Assembly (NCBI GenBank): GCA_001931905.2
Contig: MSJI02000832.1
Span: 1-16,495 of the forward strand
DNA: 16,495 nucleotides
Direction of reading: 5' to 3'
Source: Cladosporium sp. IMV 00045
Lineage: Eukaryota; Ascomycota; Dothideomycetes; Cladosporiales; Cladosporiaceae
The position numbers and the translations under genes are program-made. Positions 1-10,401 of this stretch are shown one piece after another. The notes beneath the pieces are model-generated. The model saw nothing but the letters and a program-made list of their open reading frames with translations, had not been told where the DNA came from and made no database searches. Each line of letters begins with the position of its first letter. Position 1 is the stretch's first letter.

Positions 1-2378
1 TGGATGGCGTCGTCGACGAAGCGCGCGAAGTCCGTCACGCTGTTGTAGACGTTGGCGCTCTTGTAGACGCGCACGAGGGGTTCGTAGAAGATCGTGAAGA
101 GGTCGCGGAAGAGGTAGAGGGTTGTTGGCTCTTCGATCATTTCTAGCATCATCTCCTTGTCGCGCTTGCGGGTGTAGAGTTTGAGGAGTTGTTTCAGGCG
201 AGCGAAGAGCTCGGCGCCTTGACGCATGGACTCGTCGACGTGCTCGACGACGTTGTCCCATGCTACGTATGCGTTGAAGATTTGAGCGATGTGGTCGTTG
301 GAGAGCTGCGGCTCGACTTCCTCGGTTTGCATGATCTTGACCAGCAGATCGACTTGGTCGGCTTCCGCTTCGATCTTGATGGCGGTCTTCTGAGACTCAT
401 CCGAGTATGTGAAGTTCTTGATTTTCTCCGAATAGATGCTGTCGTCAATCTTCGGGATCAAGCTGTCGATGGAGCGTTGTATACTTCGAACGCCGTCGCC
501 TATAGCAAAACCGAACATTCGCTGTAACAAGCTCTTCGATCCCAGTGGTTGAGCCATGAACAAGTCTAGAACACCCTTCATGACCGCTGCAGGATTTGTG
601 AACCGAATGACTTGCTTCAGTGCCATGTACGGCACCAGGCCGTGTATTCTCTTCAGCTGAGCGAAAAGTTCTGGGCTATTGTCTTCAGCAAGGAAGAGAT
701 GGTACAGGGTTGCAGCGACTTCAATGCGCAGCCACTCGCACACCTTCTGGTACTCGGGCTCAAGCTCGCCAATGCTGTTCTTGATCTTGATCTCAGCAAA
801 GAGATTGCGCAGTCCATTCTTCTCAATGACCGTCCTCCGGAAACCCTCCATGTGCACATCCAGCTCTTTGGCACGTTGGCTCGCAATCTCAAAAAATCTC
901 CGCTGCTCCTCCATTCGCCTCTCGTCCATCTCCTTTCGCCGTGCAATATCATCGAGCTCTTCGGGTGTCAGTTTTGTCGGATCAGCCGTCAAGAAGTCTT
1001 CCATGGCTTTGCTGTGGGCGATATTCTCATTTTGGAGGAAATTGCGCAGGAATGCTCTGAGTGAGACTCGCTGGTCTTCACGTGGCAAAGTGTGTCCTGC
1101 AGCTGGCGATGTAGAACGTGGTGTAGCACCCACCGCGAGACCACTGGTAGAGTCAACGCTTGGTCGAGGCGAAGCATTGCTGGGCGTTATTGACGGCGCT
1201 CGTTTGTGGCTGCTGGGAGTGCTGGTACCGCCAGTCCAGGACGCGAGATATGAGCGGAATCCTCCACTTTCTTGAGCCGGCTCTGAAGGCGCAATGCTGG
1301 GTTCCCGTGTAGACAATGAAGAGATACTCGATGCATCGTCATCATCTGCGCTCGTAAACATCGAAGAGGACTTATTCTTGCGAGGGAGTGGCGGGAGCAC
1401 TTTCCCAGGCAGTTCCTGGCGTAGTTGCTTATGCATCTTCGCGAAATCGCCAAACCTCCGCGCTATGTGGATTTCAGGCTTGTCCTTCTGCTTCACTCGC
1501 AAGAGGAAGCTGGCGTGCTCGTGTTTCCTCACATGCCGTTTCTGTGTGATCGTCCGTACACCCTCGACATTGACATCCCAACCGTTAATTTCGTTGCCTT
1601 CGGGCTGGTTGACGACCAGCCCTTGTTCGTTCGCGCCCCTGTCCACCACTTCCATTTCGCTAAAGCGTATTCTCTCTTCGTACCCGGACGCGGTCGGGAT
1701 TCCAGAAACCATCATCAACTCCACCAATTTGGTCGCTTTGATCGCGAGCTTCGACCGCTTGGTCTCCTCCAAGCGATCCTCCGAGCCCGAAATGTGTTTG
1801 TTCGCAAAGCTCTCGAGGAAGATTTGCAGCTTGTCTTGCCAGAATTCCTTCTCTTTCGCCTGGTTTAGGAATGGGAAGTTGCGCACGAAGTGTACAAAGA
1901 TGAATCGCAACAGTGGGAGTTCAGAATCCTCGGGCGCGACCTCGCCGGCGTCTGAGAGGAAAGGCGCGCCGAATCGTCGCAATGCCGTGGGATGCGACAG
2001 TTCGCGGATTTCCCATTGTGTTTGCTGGCTCATGAGTTCGCGCTTCAGGTAGTGTTCCTGCTTGCCGGTCAAGACGGAGCCGGGAGGCGGCACGGACATC
2101 TTGGAGTTGTAGGAGACTGCGGAATGCAGCCTTTGCAATTGCTCTCTTCGCTGCTCTTCCTGCTCTCGAACCTGCTCGTTGGACTCGGGAGGGTTTTCTG
2201 GGGCGTCGACGAATGGGGTGATGGTTTCCATGGTGTCTGTTCGCTTTGGCCTAGTCATCTCTGGTTCGGGCTGCGACGGTCGGTTGTTCGGGGTGAGCTG
2301 AACTCGGTGGCCGTCGAAGGTGGGATATGAGACGGGTTCGTTAGGGTCGCTGACGCCGGTGACCTTGCCGGAAGACAT
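1..2378 (-). CDS. PX-domain protein of the yeast YPR097W/LEC1 type, 3' part beyond the left edge
   Basis: The minus-strand frame from the ATG at 2376-2378 stays open without an intron to the left edge, giving 792 codons and no stop, so the C-terminus is missing. Residues about 104-235 (starting TGKQEHYLKREL) match the PX-associated N-terminal region (PXB). Residues about 266-334 look like the first part of a PX domain: the basic phosphoinositide-binding motif RRFGDF at 307-312, then PPLPRK at 329-334. A Ser/Thr/Pro-rich insert (about 335-433) follows, then helices resembling the PX C-terminal part (about 437-467). From about 554 to the edge the protein resembles the conserved C-terminal domain of fungal PX proteins (DUF3818), including QPLGSKSLLQRMFGFAIGDG. 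Family knowledge: the yeast homologue binds phosphoinositides and has been linked to lipid/ergosterol distribution. The role at endosomal or other membranes here is inferred. The start codon is the first in frame and is preceded by a pyrimidine-rich leader. Confidence 0.9.
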   Translation of the reverse strand, partial: MSSGKVTGVSDPNEPVSYPTFDGHRVQLTPNNRPSQPEPEMTRPKRTDTMETITPFVDAPENPPESNEQVREQEEQRREQLQRLHSAVSYNSKMSVPPPGSVLTGKQEHYLKRELMSQQTQWEIRELSHPTALRRFGAPFLSDAGEVAPEDSELPLLRFIFVHFVRNFPFLNQAKEKEFWQDKLQIFLESFANKHISGSEDRLEETKRSKLAIKATKLVELMMVSGIPTASGYEERIRFSEMEVVDRGANEQGLVVNQPEGNEINGWDVNVEGVRTITQKRHVRKHEHASFLLRVKQKDKPEIHIARRFGDFAKMHKQLRQELPGKVLPPLPRKNKSSSMFTSADDDDASSISSLSTREPSIAPSEPAQESGGFRSYLASWTGGTSTPSSHKRAPSITPSNASPRPSVDSTSGLAVGATPRSTSPAAGHTLPREDQRVSLRAFLRNFLQNENIAHSKAMEDFLTADPTKLTPEELDDIARRKEMDERRMEEQRRFFEIASQRAKELDVHMEGFRRTVIEKNGLRNLFAEIKIKNSIGELEPEYQKVCEWLRIEVAATLYHLFLAEDNSPELFAQLKRIHGLVPYMALKQVIRFTNPAAVMKGVLDLFMAQPLGSKSLLQRMFGFAIGDGVRSIQRSIDSLIPKIDDSIYSEKIKNFTYSDESQKTAIKIEAEADQVDLLVKIMQTEEVEPQLSNDHIAQIFNAYVAWDNVVEHVDESMRQGAELFARLKQLLKLYTRKRDKEMMLEMIEEPTTLYLFRDLFTIFYEPLVRVYKSANVYNSVTDFARFVDDAI

Positions 2379-4021
2379 GGTCGGAGGGAGGAGATGTGTC
2401 TAGTACGGGTGAGTGGTGGCGGAGACGATGGCGGAAAGTGAGAGATTTGCTGTGAGGGGCAAACCCCGTTTGTATAGTCAGAGCGGTGGTCAGGACATTA
2501 AACACACGGGCTGGTCAGTGTCTGATCTAAGAGGCATGCACGCGTTACTGTGTCGGGGGCGTAGTGGGACCGCAGGGCAGAGCGCTTGACTATTGACGTA
2601 AGCCCAAGACTTGATACTTCTTGCCCATCATCATGTGAGAGTTTCGCTTTTGTTTGCAGGCAGCAACTTACTGCATGCACATACTTGGCTTCAGAACAAT
2701 GCAATTGACAGAGCTGTAAATGAAGTTCACCCTGCATGCTCTGTATTATAGTGGCTGGCTGTACCATATACAGTGAATCCTCCTCCCCCTCGTTGAGACA
2801 TAGCCAAAGAGCCCGCCCGCCAGCCACTCGCTCACTCACTTACAGCTACGGAGGGACATTCCCCCCTCTCCGCAAAAGCACCATCCACTGCACATCCACT
2901 GCACATCAGCAAGACCGGGCTCGCCCATCTCAGCCCAGTAGGGCTGGCGCCAAGCAAACGAGAGGACGAGCAAGATCCACAGACTCCCCTGTCATTGGCC
3001 TACATTACGAGTAAATCGTTCCCGGCGATTCGCACCGAGGAAGCAGACTCGGTAGAATCTTATCATTGTGACCATCCCACCCGTCAAACCGCATATTACC
3101 GGCTCGGAGGGTTGGGCAAGCAGCCGCCCCGTCGGCAAACATCCATCTTGGCGACAGGTGGCACCAAGTGATCCTTTATCGTGATTTTTCTTCCCAGTAG
3201 TGCGGCCGCGCCTCGATGATGAAGATGCCGCAGCCACGTTACGTATTCTGCAGCCTGCATGGTGGTGACGCGCTTTGTCTGCCTCGCATGCTATGCTGTG
3301 CTGTGCTCTGCTCTAAAACTACACAGCCTCCTCTTAGACGACAGCTTCGACAGCTTCCCAGACGGCGCCAGAACAGTCGGCTGCGACGGGAGATGCGGCA
3401 CCATCGGTGGAAGTTCGAGAGGCGGTGCTCATGGCTTTGACCATATTGGCACTGGCAATTTCCACTAGGCAGCATGGTCATGTGGCAATGCGAATTAGAC
3501 AGGCATGGGAGACAGGAAGCGAGTCACGTAATGTAGTCATTTTCGCGTTTCCTCGCGTTGTGGTGCAGTATAGATATGAGAAGTCAGAAGACCTCGAAGA
3601 GTGGTACTCCCCCGGCCTAAGGATCAGGAACCACTGCTAAGCAAAGATCTTGCTCCACCGCGATGAATCTCGGAATGGAGGGTTTGAAGTGCTGTCGTAC
3701 TACCTCCCTATAAGGCCGGCAGGCCATTTATTAGGGTTAGCTGCGTCGATCGCCAGGGGATGTACTATTATTGTACGGTAACTCGACCTGCTGGTTGAAG
3801 AAAGGCAACAAATAACATCCGAAAAAAAAATTATTCAGCTCTGCTTGATCGTGCAACGTCGGCATCACGATACAATCAACTGTTCGTTAAAACTCATATC
3901 TGCAGTCTGGAGCAAGCCAACCGCCAACTACTATATACATCACACAAATTGCTCAACACCCTTAACCCCCCCAAAAAGCGTGAGCGATCCTTTTTCACCA
4001 ACACAAAATCCAGCACAACAA
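2379..4021. other. Intergenic region between the PX gene start and the permease gene 3' end
   Basis: This holds the promoter and leader of the PX gene (on its coding strand, CT-rich just upstream of 2378) and, at its far end, the permease 3' flank. Several short open frames exist (for example 2736-3014 plus and 2992-3237 minus), but none shows a recognisable domain or a splice-joined extension. A perfect 11-bp tandem duplication (catccactgca, twice) lies at 2882-2903, and a CTGTG/CTCTG microsatellite-like run at about 3294-3314. An A-rich run occurs near 3822-3830. I see no tRNA or other RNA gene. Confidence 0.6.
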
Positions 4022-5977
4022 TCAAAACTCCCCCCTCTCAATTTGCTCCTCCCTCACCTCCGCCTTCCCCCCGCCATCACCATCCACCACCGCCTCCCCC
4101 TGCTTATGCATCAAATGCTCAACATTAACCCTCGGTCCCTTAAACCACTTCCTCGCATCAACAACCCACCAAACCCCCGCCCCAAGCATAGGCGCACCGT
4201 AAACGAGCGCCGTCCAATTCATACTAGCAGCATCCAAATCACTCCCCGTGACGCTAGGCAGGCACAGGATGGGCACCATGAGCGTGACGAACGCCGACCC
4301 GACCGCGCCGATGGGCATGCTGAAGCGGCCCAAATTCCAGGGGCCCGGGCGGAAGCGGTCGCCGACGAAGAAGACCCGGATGACGATGGGGATGGTGAAG
4401 GCGACGAAAGCGGCGCAGGCGCCGATGCTGAAGATCGCGCCGATGGCGAGGTCGCCGCCGAAGATGAGCAGGAGGAGCAGGATTCCGACGCTGGTGTTGG
4501 CCCAGACGGCGTTTACGGGCGTTTTGGTGAGGGTGTTGACGTGGGCCCAGTAGCGGGAGAGGGGGAAGCAGCCGTCGCGGGCGTAGGCCTGGTGGTGAGA
4601 TGAGGGTTAGTCGGACGACGAAGTTTGTTGAGCGAAGTCTGTTCTTGTTCAGTACTCACGAAAGTGACTCTAGAGGCGGCTATCATGCACCCCTGACCCA
4701 TTGCGAAGCCAGCGATGATGGTGAGGGACAATACGGCGAGGACGACTGGTCGAGGCAGGATGTCGTTGAGGTAAGCGGCGAAAGGCTGGCCGAGGTCGCT
4801 TTCAAGCACGGCTGTGATGTCGACAACCGTGTATGCCACGACTAGTTGGAGGAACCAGCCGAACAGACCTCCGGTTGCTGATGTGAGGAAGATGGCGCGA
4901 GGCGAGGCGATGTTGGCGTTGCTGCATTCCTCTGCCAGGTGGAAGGGCGAATCGTAGCCGCTCATCGTCCCTGTAGAGGCGCTATGAGAAGGCTGTTCAA
5001 GGGTTTTACTTTGCTGAACTTACAAATGACCGAAACAAACGACATCAAGATACTGACGCCGGGCGCAAAGTCGGTGCCGTCGTATATGGTGCCCCAGACA
5101 TCACTGCTCGGGTTGAACCTCGACAGGCCGAATGCCGTACGATCGCAGGCTGCAGGGATGATGATAATCACAATGACGAGTGCGATGATGTTGAACGTTG
5201 AGCCCGCGCTATTGACGAGTGCGATCCAGCGCGTGGGAAACGAAGCCATGAAGCTATGGATGATCATGAGGAAGCAGGTGAGCAGGAAGACCTAAACGCC
5301 ATCACCAATGAGCCGACACCCTGGAAGTGATGTTCAGGACAGACTCGCCTGATAATTCGTCGGCACATAGCTCGGGTTTTGAATACTCGCAGCAGCCAGA
5401 ATCATCGCTGCAGTACCATAGTCCACGCTCGGCGCAGCGGTGACTTGACCAAGCCAGTTCGACCATCCGGTTATCCAGGCTGCCAGCGGGCCCCACCCAG
5501 GCGGCGCCAGAACGGCAGCGGCATAATAGAGGCCACCGCTGGTCGGCATGGCAGAACACAACTCTGCCATGGATGAAGCGATCGACTGTATTCCCACCAT
5601 GGCCACTATCCATCCCCATGTCATCTACAAGAGTATAAGTCAGCAACTGATCTCAAACACCACTGTGATATTACACCATCAGAAGTACCCACTCCAGCCG
5701 TGCCAGCATAGCCCATGCCATAATACAAGGTCGAAGCGAACGAAGGCAGCAGACCGAGCACGGCGAAGGAGACGCAGAAGGTCGACCAAAGAGTGAACTC
5801 GCGCTTGAACTCGGGTTTGTAACCAAGCGATGCGAGAACCTCCTCGTCTGCGTTCCAGGCGTGATCGCTCTCGTTGATGGGAATGTCGCCGCCTTTCAGC
5901 ACCGAAGTCACCGGTTCTTCGGCGACGGTGTGCTTCTGGCCGCTGACGGAGACGCGGCTGTCCTTGCGATCGGCCAT
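4022..5977 (-). CDS. APC-family amino-acid permease, GABA/choline permease-like, five exons
   Basis: Exons on the minus strand are 5977-5693, 5624-5349, 5291-5024, 4970-4660 and 4588-4022, giving 568 residues, the normal length for this family. Introns are 68, 57, 53 and 71 nt. The second intron uses a GC donor (CAG|GCGAGT); the others use GTGGGT, GTAAGT and GTGAGT. Phases join correctly at every junction. The protein has a hydrophilic N-terminus (about 60 residues, with LGYKPEFKREF at 51-61) and about twelve hydrophobic spans. Typical fungal permease motifs are PTSGGLYY (122-129), WTMSGYD (277-283, built across an intron) and FRPGPWNLG (454-462). It should be a membrane importer of amino acids, GABA or a related amine (fungal UGA4/GabA/HNM1 branch of APC transporters). 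The exact substrate cannot be read from sequence. The start context (acc ATG GCC) is good. Several GATA-type sites lie upstream, in keeping with nitrogen control but not proof of it. Confidence 0.9.
5292..5348 (-). other. GC-AG intron in the permease gene
   Basis: The exon before ends in ...TNYQ and the exon after begins VFLLTC, a continuous permease sequence in phase 0. The only boundary that preserves it is CAG|GCGAGT at the donor (intron base 1 at 5348) and TTTAG at the acceptor (5292-5294). Using the nearby GT at position 5 of the intron puts the frame out and leads to a stop. The intron is 57 nt long and has no strong branch-site match. Confidence 0.75.
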
Positions 5978-6821
5978 GGTAGATGAGAGGGTGAGTTGCC
6001 GCTCATGGAATAGGGATCGTGTTTGGGTAGATGTTGTCCTGCAGTGAGTTTGAATAGCATGGAAATTCTCGTTGATCGAGAATGCAAATGTCTGTTACAT
6101 ATGTGACGAGATACCCTACAGGTCATCAAAAGCGATATCAAGAGACCAGTGGACCTACATGTACTTACGTGAACGCTCCCGTCCAGTCGATCCACCAGCT
6201 CGAGATAACCATGCAGCTACAAGGCCCATGCCTGCGACTAAACATGGAGAGCTGTTGAGGCTTACGGCAGAGAAACTGGTGACCATACTTATCGACGACC
6301 AATCGATGCAGCCAATGAAACGACGTTACGGGCTAGACGACCAGAATCTCATTCGACACGCGAGATCGTAGTGCGCGAGGTAGAAGGTCACTCTGCCGCT
6401 GTCTGCGTGACGAGCATGGGATGAGGTGTGGTCGAAGCCCTCGAGCGGGGCAAGAAGTGTAATTGCGATTTGGAGGAGGTTCAAGCGGAGAGGCTTGACC
6501 ACAGGCCATGTTTGATAGGCGACGATAAGCATTTTGAACGAAGGTCTGCCCACCTGCAGGAAGCTTGATAGCGAGATGTCACCATACGTTTAATGTCGGA
6601 GGAGTGGCGTGAACGCGTCAAGAAGTGGAGCTAGATGTATATGGCACAACAGGAGGCTGTTGCACACAATGGATGTACTGTATTATGCTCTAGTGAAGGT
6701 ATGCATACAACTTCCCAACCGAGGATGAAACAAAGAAGATCGCTCGCTTCTCATGACCGTAAACATGACGCTCAAAAAACAAATCAATCATAAAAGCAAA
6801 ACAAAAGAGCAGTTTGCTCCA
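5978..6821. other. Intergenic region: permease promoter side and SPT2 3' flank
   Basis: This is the upstream region of the permease and the downstream flank of SPT2; both genes are on the minus strand. Small frames here have no recognisable content. GATA-factor-like sites (HGATAR) are seen at 6203-6208 (AGATAA), 6513-6518 (TGATAG), 6523-6528 (CGATAA) and 6566-6571 (TGATAG), plus one on the other strand near 6287-6292. Three of them fall within 59 bp. No RNA gene is visible. Confidence 0.5.
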
Positions 6822-7990
6822 TCAAAACCTCTTCTTTCCTTGCGCTTGCTTGGCCATCGCCTCGAGTTTTCGCTTGCGCTCAAGTTTCTCCCTCTTGAGT
6901 CTCTCCTCTTCCTCAAGAGCTTCTTGATCTTCTCGGCGCGCCATGCGAGCAGCCGCGGCTTCTTCGCGCTCCATTTCGTCAAACCCGCCCTCCATATCGT
7001 CGGATTCAGACATGTAGTCGTTTTCTTCTTCGTCCTCGGCATCGGACAGATCGGACCATGAAGCATAGCCGCCGTACCTGTCTTGACCTCCGAACTTGTC
7101 TTTTTGCTTGACAGGCTTCGCCGGTTTCGCAGGGTCTGCTGCACGCATGGTGCCGCTATAACTGAGAGGTTTCGGCTGTCTGCGCATCGTTCCCTGATAC
7201 CCAACATCGACCGGCCCTCTCTTCTGTCCTGAACCAGCTTTGCCGTCACCTGGAGTACCGCTCCTGCTTCTGCCTGCTTCTTGAGCCATTTTTCCTTTCG
7301 CTGCCGGTCCGCCCTTTTGCTTCTGCTTGTCTGCTGCCTCTTGAGCAAGCCTTTGCCGTTCCCTTTCCCTCTTTGATAGCTTCTCCGCAGGCTTGTGCAC
7401 GATGTTGCTGGCAGCTGCGCTCTTGGCCGCTTCCTGAGCCGCTGCAGCCCTTGCCAAGGTGGCGGCGAAACCGCCTTTCTTGGCCTGTGGTGCCGTCGAA
7501 GGTGCACTTGCAGTTGCAGCAGGTTTCGGTGCGTTGGTCGAGCCTACAGCCGGCTTGACGTTCACACTTGAAACGACTTTTGGTTTCACGGTATTTGCGG
7601 ATGTCGGGCCACGTGCTGTGCCCTTGTATGCGGATGGCGCTGCTTGGCCTGGATTTGTGGGGGCCTTCGCCGGCTGCCCTGTTCGTGGCGCGGCGATATT
7701 CGAGTCGGTCCTAACGGTCTTCGGCTTTGCTCCAGGATCGCTGTCTTCTGCTTTTCTCTTCAGTGTTGGTGCGCCAGGCGCGGCGGCGGGTTTAGCGGCA
7801 TTGGCGGCGGTGGTCGGCTTCGGCTTCGGTACGGGTGAAGAAGATGCTGGAGGCCTCGAGGCGGGCGACTGCTGCGTATTCGCTACCGGACCATCCTTGC
7901 CCACTGATGCCAGCAGTGCGGCGAACTAGATATGGTGTTAGCATCACTTTGCAAGAGCCGGAACTCGTTGGAATGACGTACTGAAGACAT
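6822..7990 (-). CDS. SPT2: SPT2-family chromatin protein (histone chaperone-like)
   Basis: The model has exon 1 at 7990-7982 (ATG TCT TCA), a 56-nt intron at 7981-7926 with GTACGT donor, GCTAAC branch and CTAG acceptor, and exon 2 at 7925-6822, giving 370 residues starting MSSFAALLASVG. Most of the protein (about 12-285) is low-complexity Ala/Pro/Lys/Ser-rich and probably disordered. The C-terminal part (about 285-370) has the SPT2 signature: an acidic stretch with WSDLSDAEDEEE and SESDDMEGGFDEM, then a charged helix with AARMARREDQEALEEEERL and a basic Lys-rich tail. Known role of the family: binds H3-H4 through the C-terminal domain and acts during transcription elongation, limiting cryptic transcription and helping nucleosome reassembly. 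Nuclear location is inferred. The 9-nt first exon is the least certain part. A GTG at 7902-7904 lies in frame but is not a likely start. Confidence 0.88.
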
Positions 7991-8808
7991 GATGTGATGT
8001 GTGAGAAGTGATGGTACGGAGGTAAACTCTGAACTGCCTCTGCCCCGATCAGAGCGATTTAAACATAGGAAAGAAGTTGGACGTCGTGGGGGAGGGTCAG
8101 AGGCAGTCTTATATGCAATAGACAGAGATGTTAAACCGTTGGTGAACGTGACTTCAACCTGGAGGCAAACGAAACGAAGTCAGAAGGAAAGTCTGTCGAG
8201 CCGCTAACCTAAAGTGGGTAAGCGGCCTTGGGCCCTTAGGCCTCACTCTGCGAAAGGCACAGCAGAAGCAATCGTGAATGCGGTAATTGAGATAATAATA
8301 ACATAAACCGATCGTGAGCTTGGAGAACATGTCACGAATAACCTAGCCTATCGATAACGTCAACAGACTATACAGAAGCGGCATATTGAAACTTGCAAAT
8401 GGGCCGAGCTCTAGATACGGGCTGAAGAATCGCATTGGCCTACCACCCAATACATGTATCTGCTTTGACAAACTGATGTGCTGGGCCGATTGTCGTTGAT
8501 GGGTTGACTCAGATAATTGAGACCACGCTTTCGCAATACAAGGGCCAGAACCATGATGATGTATCTGCATCACGATGCACGCAAGAATTGACAAAAATTT
8601 GAACTTTTTCTTTGGCCGATGAAGTTGGTTTCATTTAGAAGATAACCGGACGCCGCATTTCCACCCTGGCGAACAGAAAGTCCATGATAATGTCATGTCG
8701 CTTGTCCCCCGCTTTTCATAGAACAGATCGCTTGCGCCCTTCATCCACCTAAAGCCATCACATAGCCAGGCTTTTCGTGCATTCATCCGTGATTGTTGGA
8801 CGATACGC
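7991..8808. other. Intergenic region: SPT2 promoter side and P2 3' flank
   Basis: This lies upstream of the SPT2 start and downstream of the P2 stop. Only short open frames without recognisable content are present (8001-8207 plus and 8343-8594 minus are the longest). The sequence is AT-richer than the flanking genes, and no RNA gene or strong repeat is seen. A small palindromic stretch with GGGCCC sits at about 8230-8235. Confidence 0.5.
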
Positions 8809-9230
8809 TTAGTCGAACAGACCGAAGCCCATGTCGTCGTCGGACTCCTCCTTCTCCTCCTCCTTCTTCTCGGCGGGGGCCTCCTCGGCGGCACCACCGG
8901 CGGCGGCAGCACCACCAGCGGCGGGGGCAGCAGCGCCACCAGAGGGAACGGAGGCGAGCTTCTCAGAGCCGGAAGAGATCAGCTGGAAGAGGTGTTAGTT
9001 TCCTGTTGTGCTGGCAGAGCAAATGCGCCTCAATGCGCAGAATTTCGCAAAAGTGTCGGATCTTGTCGTACCTCGTTGATGTCCTTGCCCTCGAGCTCCT
9101 TGAGGAGGGTGGAGAGACGCTCCTCGTCGGCGTCAATGCCAACGGAGCTGAGAACGCTCTTGACGTCCTCGGCAGAGGGGCTGGTGTTGCCGGCGAGGCC
9201 GAGGAGGAGGAAAGCTGCCATGTACTTCAT
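8809..9230 (-). CDS. RPP2: 60S acidic ribosomal protein P2
   Basis: Exons are 9230-9072 and 8982-8809, with an 89-nt intron (GAG|GTACGA donor, CTAACACC branch region, TTCCAG acceptor), giving 110 residues, normal for P2. The N-terminus [15 protein letters not shown] and the following [18 protein letters not shown] are typical of eukaryotic P2 rather than P1. An Ala/Gly hinge and an acidic Lys/Glu segment follow, ending in the universally conserved [12 protein letters not shown]1/P2 heterodimers bind uL10 (P0) and form the flexible ribosomal stalk that recruits elongation factors and stimulates their GTPase activity. The gene is divergent from RPS15 on the other strand. A further intron probably lies in its 5' leader (9242-9317). 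Confidence 0.96.
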
Positions 9231-9625
9231 CTTGACGGTGTCTGTGTTTCGAGGTGATTAGTATGCTGCTGGGCGTATGCGCGTGTGCGTGTGGATTGCT
9301 AAAGGGCGAGCACTCACTGTCTGGTGGGTTGCGTTGGAGACAGGAGAATCAATCACTTTTAAGCGCACGGCGCAGACTGAATCTTCGAGTCCTTGGAGAG
9401 ATGGGTGGTCGTAGCAGAAAGCCTCACTAGCCCGCCCGCGAATTCTGGATATTGCACAGGGCCGCGGTGGCTCCTTCCTTGGCACACACCACACAAAAGA
9501 AGCGGGCTGGCCCGCGCGCACTGAGCGCCCACTGAAGAAGAACTTCGCCAGTGCTTCACTCGCCCGACGACTTCTCGATCCAAGCGACCGCCGACAATCC
9601 ATTTCATCCGTCACCAACAGACAAA
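9231..9625. promoter_or_regulatory. Divergent promoter region shared by the P2 and RPS15 genes
   Basis: Only 395 bp separate the two divergent ribosomal-protein start codons, and part of that is P2 leader and leader intron. The core (about 9360-9600) is GC-rich and contains a perfect interrupted palindrome GCGGGC-TG-GCCCGC at 9502-9515. Two overlapping GCCCGC copies lie at 9430-9439. Pyrimidine-rich tracts precede both starts. Common control of two ribosomal-protein genes is inferred from the arrangement; I do not recognise a named factor site. Confidence 0.6.
9242..9317 (-). other. Probable intron in the 5' leader of the P2 gene
   Basis: Just upstream of the P2 start codon the minus strand shows a GTGAGT donor (9317-9312), a near-consensus TACTAAT branch site (about 9263-9257) and an AACACAG acceptor ending at 9242, eleven bases before the ATG. 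The length of 76 nt fits the other introns of the window. No coding change follows from it, so support rests on the three splice signals only. Confidence 0.65.

Positions 9626-10401
<776 letters not shown>

Noticed and set aside
1294..2052. 252-codon plus-strand frame within the PX gene
   Set aside because: Antisense to a conserved, uninterrupted PX-protein frame; no recognisable product.
3731..3740. Telomere-like TTAGGGTTAG
   Set aside because: One and a half copies only; expected by chance and surrounded by ordinary intergenic DNA.
3845..4603. 252-codon plus-strand frame over the permease 3' end
   Set aside because: Its content (Asp/Glu/Ala/Gly-rich) is what the reverse strand of the conserved permease exon yields; the permease motifs decide the strand.
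7459..7929. 156-codon plus-strand frame opposite SPT2, Ala/Gly/Val-rich
   Set aside because: It is the mirror of the GC-rich Ala/Pro/Lys-rich SPT2 coding strand; no start context, no domain.
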